In this document: one piece after another, positions 1 through 5,310 of the stretch | Position numbering within the stretch: position 1 is the stretch's first letter | How the letters are laid out: each line of letters starts with the position of its first letter | Origin: Fimbriimonadaceae bacterium | Lineage (GTDB): Bacteria; Armatimonadota; Fimbriimonadia; Fimbriimonadales; Fimbriimonadaceae | NCBI GenBank assembly: GCA_014380605.1 | Contig: JACMJO010000409.1 | Span: 1 to 6,005, forward strand | Direction of reading: 5' to 3' | Length of the DNA: 6,005 nucleotides | Notes under the pieces: generated by a model | The model's database searches: none | Seen by the model: the letters and a program-made list of their open reading frames with translations, nothing else | Told to the model about the DNA's origin: nothing | Made by a program: the position numbers and the translations under genes

Positions 1-75
1 CAAATTCAGGATTATCGACAGCCATCCGCTCTCGAGTCAGCGTTCAATTGGTTAGGGGACCGGCTGGGGTTTTAG
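1..75 (+). CDS. Possible C-terminal end of an upstream gene (partial)
   Basis: Reading from base 1 in the first plus-strand frame gives 24 residues ending in SALESAFNWLGDRLGF, then a TAG stop at 73-75. The composition looks like an amphipathic protein C-terminus. The stop is followed 21 nt later by a terminator-like hairpin (97-126), as expected for the end of a transcription unit. The product cannot be identified from so few residues. A second plus frame stops at 54 and could be the real reading frame instead. A gene ending here is inferred mainly from the downstream hairpin. Confidence 0.35.
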   Translation, partial: QIQDYRQPSALESAFNWLGDRLGF

Positions 76-96
76 CGTCTCATCGGGTGGAAAAGG

Positions 97-126
97 GCGG
101 CGATTGGATCGTCGCACTTTCTTTTT
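97..126 (+). terminator. Likely intrinsic terminator of the upstream gene
   Basis: GCGGCGAT (97-104) pairs with ATCGTCGC (108-115) across a 3-nt loop, with one G-U wobble. The stem is followed by ACTTTCTTTTTG, a T-rich tail on the plus strand. This would separate a gene ending near 75 from the regulator operon. The stretch from about 127 to 257 holds no gene or site that I can support. Confidence 0.55.
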
Positions 127-257
127 GTAACCCTGCAGGTAGGAACCCAGAGCGCCCGAGTTCTCGTGGCAACCAAGCGGATGACGCGGCTCTCACCAAC
201 GCAAGCCCGAGTCTGGGTCCACTGCAGGAAGCTCAACATGTGACCCAAATAAACCAG

Positions 258-286
258 TTGGCATTTTTGGTAATGTTTGATATATT
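258..286 (+). promoter_or_regulatory. Sigma-70-type promoter of the regulator-pseudopilin operon
   Basis: TTGGCA (258-263) and TATATT (281-286) are separated by exactly 17 nt. Each hexamer differs from the TTGACA/TATAAT consensus at one position. Transcription would begin near 292-294, leaving a leader of about 63 nt before the ATG at 356. The leader includes the perfect inverted repeat at 306-335. It is the best promoter match I found by eye in the window. Confidence 0.65.
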
Positions 287-305
287 CATGGTGTCCTTCC
301 AGACA

Positions 306-335
306 CATCTAGCCCCTGGGAACTGGGGCTAGATG
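306..335 (+). promoter_or_regulatory. Perfect 11-bp inverted repeat in the regulator leader (operator or RNA hairpin)
   Basis: CATCTAGCCCC (306-316) is perfectly repeated in inverted form as GGGGCTAGATG (325-335) with an 8-nt spacer. It lies about 13-43 nt after the predicted transcription start and ends 5 nt before the AGGAAGGA ribosome binding site. There is no T-run on either side, so it is not a standard intrinsic terminator. It could be an operator for the regulator encoded just downstream, since AraR-like regulators bind palindromes near their own promoters. It could instead be an RNA hairpin that controls translation or stability. A smaller repeat, GTGTC (291-295) and GACAC (302-306), abuts it. 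Confidence 0.6.
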
Positions 336-355
336 CCAAAAGGAAGGAATCAACC

Positions 356-1561
356 ATGCGCAGACAGCACTCACCTCTGGTTTTAGCGGTCGTCCGGGGA
401 GTCCGATCTCAGATTCTAGACGGGATTCTTACCCACGGCCGACGTTTGCCAAGCGAACGTGAACTGAGCTTGCAGTTTCATGTAAGCCGTGCAGTTGTCC
501 GCAAGGCAGTGCGAATCCTTGAAGATGAGGGCGACATTCTCCATCTGCCCAACTGCCGACCCGTAGTAGCTCAAAAAGACCAGAGTAGACAGGAACTTGC
601 ACATCCCAGCTATCGGTACCTAGGAATATGGATATGGCCCAACATGGGCGACTACGGCGCCTCGATGATTATCAAGGGAGTGCAACGGGCTGTGAAGGAC
701 CCTAGCCTGCGGCTAATGATCTCAAATGCGGTCGGTGAAGACTGGGACTCCCGCCTTGCTTCCGAGCGTGAATTCCTGAAGCGCATCGCCAAGGATCCAC
801 ACGCTCTTGGTGTGATCACTTGGTACCTGGGCGCTGAAGGAAATCAGCCAACCCTTCAAGCTTTGCGGGACGCAAAGATCCCCGTCGTCTTCATCGATCG
901 TCTCCCACCAAAGGGATTTGAAGCCGACTACGTCGGGACCGATAATGTCGGCTCATCCCGCCAAGCGGTTAAGCATCTGATTGACTTGGGCCATCGACGC
1001 ATCGCCTATGTGACCAATCTTGACGATGTATCTGCCGTGCATGAGCGCGAAGCTGGATATCGCCAAGCGCTGGACATAGCCGGCATCGAGTTCGATCCTG
1101 GGCTCCTTTTTACTTATGCGGTGGGCGAAGACGACCACTATGAGCCGGAAGCGAGGCGGCTCGTGGAAGCGATCATGGCGGTTCCCGACCCGCCGACTGC
1201 CGTTTGCGCTGTCAACGACACCGCCGCATTAACCCTTTATGAAGCCTTCACATCGAAAGGCATACAGGTCCCGGGCCAGATGTCGGTCGTGGGATTCGAT
1301 GGGCTTTTGCGTTGGCTTCCCAGCGGCGGATACCTCACGTCCGCTTGTCAGTCTTTTGAACGAATCGGCGAAATTGCCGCCGAACTGCTTTTAGAGCGTT
1401 CCCATTCTGGGACGCCTATTTCATTCCGCCACGTGCTGCTTGATGCGCCTCTAAGCGACAAGGGCTCCACTGGTCGGGTTAGCCGAGCACTCATAACCAA
1501 ACCCCTTAATCAGGAGGACACACATGATGTCTCGAAGCCAGAGAGCCTTCACTCTCATTGA
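356..1561 (+). CDS. GntR/LacI hybrid transcription regulator (AraR-like architecture)
   Basis: This is a 401-residue cytoplasmic DNA-binding regulator that probably senses a sugar or similar small molecule. Residues 8-73 form a GntR-type winged helix-turn-helix with the recognisable LPSEREL and VSRAVVRKAVRILEDEGDI segments. Residues 87-375 resemble the periplasmic-binding-protein fold of LacI/GalR sensors, with DNVGSSRQAVKHLIDLGHRRIAYVTN-type features near 196-221, EAGYRQALD (232-240) and VVGFDG (311-316). LacI proteins normally end soon after a GST-containing segment, here DKGSTGR (368-374). The further 27 residues form an unusual tail whose last codons overlap the pseudopilin gene in another frame. 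The wing (LHLPNCRPVVA) lacks the GxGTF pattern common in GntR proteins. The start is supported by AGGAAGGA at 341-348, 7 nt upstream. Ligand and direction of regulation cannot be read from the sequence; autoregulation and control of the downstream pseudopilin are inferred. Confidence 0.9.
   Translation: MRRQHSPLVLAVVRGVRSQILDGILTHGRRLPSERELSLQFHVSRAVVRKAVRILEDEGDILHLPNCRPVVAQKDQSRQELAHPSYRYLGIWIWPNMGDYGASMIIKGVQRAVKDPSLRLMISNAVGEDWDSRLASEREFLKRIAKDPHALGVITWYLGAEGNQPTLQALRDAKIPVVFIDRLPPKGFEADYVGTDNVGSSRQAVKHLIDLGHRRIAYVTNLDDVSAVHEREAGYRQALDIAGIEFDPGLLFTYAVGEDDHYEPEARRLVEAIMAVPDPPTAVCAVNDTAALTLYEAFTSKGIQVPGQMSVVGFDGLLRWLPSGGYLTSACQSFERIGEIAAELLLERSHSGTPISFRHVLLDAPLSDKGSTGRVSRALITKPLNQEDTHDVSKPESLHSH
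1512..1517 (+). promoter_or_regulatory. Consensus ribosome binding site of the pseudopilin, inside the regulator gene
   Basis: AGGAGG lies 6 nt before the ATG at 1524 and 9 nt before a second ATG at 1527. It fixes the pseudopilin start inside the last codons of the regulator, so ribosomes finishing the regulator can unfold or re-use this site. Either ATG is possible; they differ by one Met before the pre-pilin leader. Confidence 0.8.
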
Positions 1562-2468
1562 ACTACTCGTCGTTATCGCGATCATCGCAATTCTTGCGGC
1601 GATCCTCTTCCCAGTATTTGCCCAAGCCAAAGTTGCGGCAAAGAAAACTGCGCAGCTGTCCAACGTCAAGCAAATGGGCACTGCCCAACTGATATATGCA
1701 ACGGACTATGACGACCTGTTTAGTCCGGCTGCCATCTTTAGAGTTAATGAATTCAACAATGCCGGGGCGATGGTTTTGATTCTTCCTTACGTGAAGAATT
1801 CTGGCTTGTTCATGGATTCGTTCTCGCCTGCAAACCAGAACAGCAACGCCCTAGTAATCAATAGCCAGTGGGCAATGGGCACCCTGCGAGCCGCGTCAGC
1901 TTTTTGCCCAACCGATCCGAATAACGTGAGCTCATGTGCTTTTGGAGTCTATAACTCAAAAACGCGCAATGAGATTACCGCTGGACAAAGATGGGGCAGG
2001 GAAGGTGTTGGCGGCTCATGGAAAGAAGATCCAAGTGCCGGCTTCATGGTGTACATGCATACTTGGTATCGAACTTCGACGCCCTCGCTGTCTCAAACTC
2101 AGGTCTCCAGAATTGCCGAGACAATGCTCATGACACAGTCGAATACATCCGACTTAATGTGGGCCGCAGACTGGAATCCCGACGAAGCATTTCGGCTATG
2201 GGGAGATGGAGTATTCAACTTGTATGGCGACAACAATATGAATTGTGCGCCTGCATCGAGAATTGGTGCCAATGGGGTCGAAGCAGGAATTCTGCCCCTA
2301 TCGGCTTCCACCTCTCTAACGGTTTGGCCAAAAGGGCAAAATGTCATGGTCTACACCGATGGCCATGCGAAGACGAACAACTGGTTACAGTTGCATTCCA
2401 AGTCAGTTGTCAATGGAGCTGGCGTAAGGTGGCTTGCATACGCAGCGCCACAGGTCGATGGCTCCTAG
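1524..2468 (+). CDS. Type IV pilin-like (pseudopilin) secreted protein with class III leader
   Basis: A 314-residue protein with a short leader MMSRSQRA followed by the prepilin motif. Prepilin peptidase would cut after Ala8 and methylate Phe9; Glu13 is the conserved +5 glutamate. Residues 9-33 form the single hydrophobic helix used for membrane anchoring and assembly. The ILFPVFAQAK end and the following QLSNVKQMGTAQLIYATDYDD block match the DUF1559-like / processing-associated pilins abundant in Armatimonadota and Planctomycetota. The C-terminal VYTDGHAK (276-283) resembles the H-X9-DG signature, but the expected His about ten residues before the DG appears to be Pro269. The globular part is rich in Trp, Asn and Ser and has cysteines at 128, 138 and 241. 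It is translated from within the regulator gene (38-nt overlap) and precedes a lipoprotein gene by 10 nt. Its role (adhesion, secretion or surface structure) is unknown. Confidence 0.88.
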   Translation: MMSRSQRAFTLIELLVVIAIIAILAAILFPVFAQAKVAAKKTAQLSNVKQMGTAQLIYATDYDDLFSPAAIFRVNEFNNAGAMVLILPYVKNSGLFMDSFSPANQNSNALVINSQWAMGTLRAASAFCPTDPNNVSSCAFGVYNSKTRNEITAGQRWGREGVGGSWKEDPSAGFMVYMHTWYRTSTPSLSQTQVSRIAETMLMTQSNTSDLMWAADWNPDEAFRLWGDGVFNLYGDNNMNCAPASRIGANGVEAGILPLSASTSLTVWPKGQNVMVYTDGHAKTNNWLQLHSKSVVNGAGVRWLAYAAPQVDGS

Positions 2469-2478
2469 GCGGTGCAAA

Positions 2479-2697
2479 ATGGTTCAACGGATATGTGTTA
2501 TTGTTGCCCTCACCCTGACAATGTTTGGTTGTCAGGGCAGCGCAACCGATCTTTCGCCTACCGAAGACCAAGCGATGCGAGGAAAGATAGACCAAGGGCT
2601 ATCGCCCGCAGAAATCGAAAAGCACTTCGGTAAGGACTACATGAAGAACAACGCAGGAACTGGCGCTCCCGCTTCCCCCGCTAAGACCGGAGGCTAG
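2479..2697 (+). CDS. Small predicted lipoprotein
   Basis: This 72-residue protein starts MVQRICVIVALTLTMFGCQG. It has a basic n-region, a hydrophobic core and a relaxed lipobox (MFGC) with the lipidated Cys at residue 18, so it is probably anchored to a membrane by signal peptidase II processing. The mature part, about 55 residues, is polar. It contains a helical segment around 28-57 (KIDQGLSPAEIEKHFGKDYM) and a Gly/Ala/Pro-rich tail ending KTGG. I recognise no family. The start at 2479 is preferred over an upstream in-frame ATG at 2434 because the signal peptide begins here and AGGCGG (2467-2472) lies 6 nt upstream, overlapping the pseudopilin stop. The tight 10-nt gap indicates one operon with the pseudopilin, so it may assist that protein's assembly or display. 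A perfect 9-bp inverted repeat lies within the signal-peptide codons. Confidence 0.7.
   Translation: MVQRICVIVALTLTMFGCQGSATDLSPTEDQAMRGKIDQGLSPAEIEKHFGKDYMKNNAGTGAPASPAKTGG
2513..2537 (+). repeat. Perfect 9-bp inverted repeat in the lipoprotein signal-peptide codons
   Basis: CCCTGACAA (2513-2521) and TTGTCAGGG (2529-2537) pair without mismatch around a 7-nt loop. The hairpin covers codons 12-20, including the lipobox Cys codon. No T-run follows it, so it is unlikely to be a simple terminator. It may tune translation of the lipoprotein or protect the upstream mRNA, or it may be chance. Confidence 0.5.
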
Positions 2698-2699
2698 CC

Positions 2700-3950
2700 T
2701 TACAGCCTAAACTCAAAAGCCGTCCCCTCTCCGGGGCGGCTTTTGACTTGCACCGATCCCCTGTGCTTGTCGACGATTCGCTTGACGCTAGCCAACCCGA
2801 TCCCTGTTCCCGGATACTCTTCTTCACGAACCAATCGTTCAAAGGGGAGGAATACCTTGGGCGAATACTCCATCTCAAATCCAATCCCTTCATCTTCTAC
2901 AACGAAGGAAACGGTTGGGTCGACAGGATCGGTGCGAACCCGAACAACTGTGCCTTTCCCTTCAGCCACAAACTTGATCGAGTTCTCAAAAAGGTTCTGA
3001 AGCAAGATTTTCATCATGCTGGGATCTGCGGCAATCAGGATGTCCGGCTCGATGTAAAATTCAGGCTTGGGCTTTGTCGACGATCGAATGACCTCCAAGG
3101 CGAGCTCTTCCGCCAAGCGCGAGAGATTCATCTGAACAGGCCGGATATCGTGTTTGCCGATTCGGGCTAGCGATAGTAGACCATCCATCATTACGGACAG
3201 CCGCTTGGCGGCCGTGGACTGCCGTTGCAGAAGCGGCTTGGCATCAGCGGGCAAGGACTCGGCGAAATCCTTGAGCAGGATCTGGGCGTTCGAGACGATC
3301 GACCGCAACGGTGTTCGAAGGTCATGGGCGATGGTGTAGGTAAACGCTTCAAGCTCTCGATTCGCCAACTCAAGCTCAGAAGTGCGCTGACTCACTCGCT
3401 CATCTAGCTCTGAATTCAGCGCATTCAATTCAGTGTAGAGTTCATGGTTCCGAATCGCAATCGCGATATGTGCGCCAAGAGCCTGAAGCAGATCAAGATC
3501 CGCATCAGAAAAGTCCCGAATCTGCGTAGCGGCAAAGATGCCCATGGTTCCGAGGATCTCGTCTCGATTGATCATCGGGGTGCCAGCGTAAGATACAAAG
3601 TTCACGCTTGGCGGAGCCTGGAGATTTGGCGTCGACTCTAAGTGCGCATGAGCGTCTCGAACGCCGAAGGGTTGTTTTGTTTCAATTAAGACTTTGGCAA
3701 TGGCGAAATCAGCCTTGATGCTCCGTTCCAGCCTACTTTCGTCAATCCCCGCGCATGCCAGGAGAATCAGGTTTTCGCCATCTAGTCGACGAATAACACA
3801 AAAGTCGACGCCAAACACCTTACAAACCTCAGTGGCAAGCCTGGTCAAGGCGGGTTGCATGGACTCTAATCCAATGTCACCGCCCGCAATCGAACGCAAC
3901 AGGTTGAGGCGTTCCTGCGCGGTCGAAGCTTGCTTGGGTTCAGGTTCCAT
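2700..3950 (-). CDS. Soluble GAF-domain sensor histidine kinase
   Basis: A 416-residue cytoplasmic two-component kinase with no predicted membrane segment. Residues about 22-168 form a GAF-type sensor domain (VDFCVIRRLDGENLILLA; YAGTPMINRDEILGTMGIFA). A coiled-coil linker at about 168-204 leads to a HisKA domain with the phosphoacceptor His209 in IAHDLRTPLRSI. The ATPase domain shows the N box (NLFENSIKF, Asn319 and Asn323), G1 (DEGIGFE, 353-359), an F-box-like FLPFERL (367-373), G2 (GTGIGLA, 381-387) and G3 (GEGTAFEF, 407-414), so all catalytic motifs are intact. No response regulator is adjacent, making it an orphan whose partner lies elsewhere. An in-frame stop at 3957-3959 lies 6 nt before the ATG, which limits the start to 3950 or further downstream. 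There is no clear Shine-Dalgarno sequence, so initiation may be leaderless or SD-independent. The ligand of the GAF domain is unknown. Confidence 0.9.
   Translation of the reverse strand: MEPEPKQASTAQERLNLLRSIAGGDIGLESMQPALTRLATEVCKVFGVDFCVIRRLDGENLILLACAGIDESRLERSIKADFAIAKVLIETKQPFGVRDAHAHLESTPNLQAPPSVNFVSYAGTPMINRDEILGTMGIFAATQIRDFSDADLDLLQALGAHIAIAIRNHELYTELNALNSELDERVSQRTSELELANRELEAFTYTIAHDLRTPLRSIVSNAQILLKDFAESLPADAKPLLQRQSTAAKRLSVMMDGLLSLARIGKHDIRPVQMNLSRLAEELALEVIRSSTKPKPEFYIEPDILIAADPSMMKILLQNLFENSIKFVAEGKGTVVRVRTDPVDPTVSFVVEDEGIGFEMEYSPKVFLPFERLVREEEYPGTGIGLASVKRIVDKHRGSVQVKSRPGEGTAFEFRL
2715..2744. terminator. Bidirectional terminator-like hairpin inside the kinase 3' end
   Basis: AAAAGCCG (2715-2722) pairs with CGGCTTTT (2737-2744), and CCCC (2724-2727) pairs with GGGG (2733-2736). 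One T (2723) is bulged and the loop is 5 nt. Four T residues close the hairpin on either strand. For the plus strand it would end the pseudopilin-lipoprotein transcript about 45 nt after the lipoprotein stop. For the minus strand it lies within the last codons of the kinase, some 12 nt before the stop, where termination would yield a non-stop message. Plus-strand use therefore seems more likely. Confidence 0.6.
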
Positions 3951-3979
3951 AGGTGGCTAGACGACATTAAACCGTTTCA

Positions 3980-3999
3980 TTGCGCCCAATTGCGTCCAA
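3980..3999. repeat. Tandem 10-bp repeat upstream of the kinase gene
   Basis: TTGCGCCCAA (3980-3989) is followed directly by TTGCGTCCAA (3990-3999), with one mismatch. An inverted GCGCAA occurs at 4011-4016. The 10-bp period would place the copies on the same DNA face, about 30 nt upstream of the kinase start, where a regulator might bind. No convincing -35/-10 pair was found here; TTTAAT (3971-3966, minus strand) is at best a weak -10. Confidence 0.35.
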
Positions 4000-4047
4000 G
4001 TGCAAAGTTAGCGCAACAAATCGAGGGTCATCCAGCAAAGTTATGGT

Positions 4048-4086
4048 CCAAAGAGAGCGCCTGTGTCGAAGGATCGACACAGGCGC
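4048..4086 (-). terminator. Strong intrinsic terminator of the thioredoxin-like gene
   Basis: A perfect 13-bp inverted repeat, GCGCCTGTGTCGA (4057-4069) and TCGACACAGGCGC (4074-4086), has a 4-nt loop. Read on the minus strand it begins 23 nt after the thioredoxin-like stop and is followed by TCTCTTTGG, a T-rich tail. It should end that transcript and separate it from the kinase gene. The rest of 3951-4109 holds the kinase upstream region and no gene. Confidence 0.8.
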
Positions 4087-4109
4087 CCACAAGTTGTCGC
4101 AGAAGAGAA

Positions 4110-5216
4110 CTAGCCGCCCTTCTTCTTTTCCTTGAACATTGCCAAACGCTCGGTTATCTCCTTCTTGGTTTGGTCGTCCATCTGAGTCTTGTCAAGCGTT
4201 GCCACTGCCTTCTCTTGGAATTCGATTGCCTTGTCGAGTTGGCCGCCTTTGAAGTATGCGTAAGCCAGCGTGTCGAGAATATAAGGGTTCTCACTCTTCG
4301 TCAGCTCATTGGCCCGAATGGCGATTCGGATCGCTACATCGTAGTCTGGCTTCTTGATCTTGGATGCGTCGTCCACGATGGGCCAGGCCAGCATATTCAG
4401 CATCATTGGCTCATCCTTTAGGGTAGTCATCGCCGCGGAATCCGCATGCTTCATCGCGGCCGCTTCATCGGATTTGAGGAGGATGTTGAACTTCGTCAAT
4501 GCGAGGCTCTTAGCCATGTCAGGGTTCTTGATGGCAATGGAGTCAAGTTGAGCCAGCCCTTCCGCAATGTTTCCAGCCTTGAGAGCTTCATTCATTGGCT
4601 TTAGGATTTCCGCACGCTTAACGGCCGATTCGGATTGCTTCTTGGCCTCCACTTGCTGAGCTTCGAAAGTCGACTTTGCCGCCTGCTTGTCGAATGTGCC
4701 GGTGACCACTTCATGCAAGACTTTGTCAAGGCTCATTGGGTGTCCAATCCAAGCAACTTCGCCAGTCCTATCGATAACGAACGCGCTGGGAATCCCGCCC
4801 TGGTTGGCGGCGGTCATCCAATTCTCAGCCATGAACCCGTCTTTGCCATCGGCGGCGACGTTGTAGTTCATCTTGTCGCCAAACTCCTGGACGAACGTCT
4901 CGATCTTGCCAAATGTCTCGTCTGCCCAGTCGCCAGGCTTATTCTCCCAGACGCTCACGCCCACGACCTCGACCTTGCCCTTGAACTTCTTGGCAAGCTC
5001 GGTCAAATGGGGAATGGTGGCCTTGCAAGGTCCGCACCAGGTGGCCCAGAACTCCACCACGTAAATCTTTCCCTTCTCAAAGTTCTTGATTGGCTTCCCT
5101 TTGAACCACTTGGCGACTTTGAGTTCAGGGGCCTTGGTGCCAATGGTGATTTCTCCGTTGGCGAAAATGGAAGCGCTCAGGAGTAGAGCGCAGATAAGCA
5201 TAAATCCTCGTTTCAT
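4110..5216 (-). CDS. Exported TlpA/ResA-like thiol-disulfide oxidoreductase with TPR-like C-terminal domain
   Basis: A 368-residue exported redox protein. Residues 1-19 are a Sec signal peptide (MKRGFMLICALLLSASIFA, cut before Asn20). Residues about 22-175 form a thioredoxin/redoxin fold with VVEFWATWCGPC, active-site Cys61 and Cys64, and the cis-Pro loop GGIPSAFVID (Pro143). This catalyses dithiol-disulfide exchange on extracytoplasmic proteins. Residues about 180-365 are helical, with a TPR-like repeat near 311-340 (ILDTLAYAYFKGGQLDKAIEF) that likely binds a protein partner. It ends in a basic KEKKKGG tail. TlpA/ResA proteins are usually about half this length, so the second half is an added domain; this architecture is known in Planctomycetota and relatives. 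GAGGGA at 5229-5224 lies 7 nt before the start. It is flanked by terminator-like hairpins and is probably monocistronic. Its substrate is not evident. Confidence 0.9.
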   Translation of the reverse strand: MKRGFMLICALLLSASIFANGEITIGTKAPELKVAKWFKGKPIKNFEKGKIYVVEFWATWCGPCKATIPHLTELAKKFKGKVEVVGVSVWENKPGDWADETFGKIETFVQEFGDKMNYNVAADGKDGFMAENWMTAANQGGIPSAFVIDRTGEVAWIGHPMSLDKVLHEVVTGTFDKQAAKSTFEAQQVEAKKQSESAVKRAEILKPMNEALKAGNIAEGLAQLDSIAIKNPDMAKSLALTKFNILLKSDEAAAMKHADSAAMTTLKDEPMMLNMLAWPIVDDASKIKKPDYDVAIRIAIRANELTKSENPYILDTLAYAYFKGGQLDKAIEFQEKAVATLDKTQMDDQTKKEITERLAMFKEKKKGG

Positions 5217-5229
5217 GATCGATTCCCTC

Positions 5230-5257
5230 GGTTAGGCGCAGTTTGACCGCGCCTACC
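5230..5257 (-). promoter_or_regulatory. Hairpin in the leader of the thioredoxin-like gene
   Basis: TAGGCGC (5233-5239) and GCGCCTA (5249-5255) are a perfect inverted repeat with a 9-nt loop, extended by two further G-C pairs beyond a bulged T (5232). On the minus strand it sits directly against the GAGGGA ribosome binding site (5229-5224). No T-run follows, so a role in translation control, mRNA stability or as a protein-binding site is more likely than termination. Confidence 0.45.
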
Positions 5258-5268
5258 CTAGAAAACGC

Positions 5269-5301
5269 AAAGAAGATGCGCAAAAAGTTCCCTCTTGCGC
5301 A
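5269..5301 (-). terminator. Possible terminator of the Gfo/Idh/MocA gene
   Basis: Read on the minus strand, TGCGCAA (5301-5295) pairs with TTGCGCA (5283-5277) around an 11-nt loop, followed by TCTTCTTT. It starts 9 nt after the dehydrogenase stop. The stem is only 7 bp and TTGCGCAA is itself a palindrome, so the elements could instead be repeated protein-binding sites (TGCGCAAAA at 5277 and 5296). Confidence 0.4.
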
Positions 5302-5310
5302 AAACCGCTG

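Noticed and set aside
1..25. A minus-strand ATG at 25-23 (MAVDNPEF) as the start of a divergent gene leaving the window
   Set aside because: Only eight codons are visible, there is no properly spaced ribosome binding site or promoter, and the terminator-like hairpin at 97-126 fits a plus-strand gene end better.
132..139. 8-bp palindrome CCTGCAGG and the long-spaced inverted repeat ACCCAGA (145-151) / TCTGGGT (212-218)
   Set aside because: Both are short and lie upstream of the predicted promoter; they are compatible with chance and form no wider structure such as a tRNA.
48..332. An open plus-strand frame of about 94 codons before the regulator
   Set aside because: It runs through the terminator-like hairpin, the near-consensus promoter and the inverted repeat. 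It has no ribosome binding site and its product shows no domain-like pattern, so it is probably chance.
1907..2248. Pseudopilin cysteines 128, 138 and 241 as substrates of the nearby exported thioredoxin
   Set aside because: The genes are in separate, opposing transcription units and nothing in the sequence links them; physical closeness alone is not enough.
2434..2478. A longer lipoprotein starting at the ATG at 2434
   Set aside because: The added 15 residues (MHTQRHRSMAPRRCK) are out-of-frame pseudopilin sequence and would bury the signal peptide. The start at 2479 has a suitable ribosome binding site.
1991..2518. A 175-codon open frame overlapping the pseudopilin
   Set aside because: It is a shadow frame: its product has no recognisable motifs, while the pseudopilin frame has clear family features throughout.
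3930..4421. Plus-strand open frames opposite the thioredoxin-like and kinase genes
   Set aside because: They are antisense shadows of well-supported genes and cross the 13-bp terminator hairpin.
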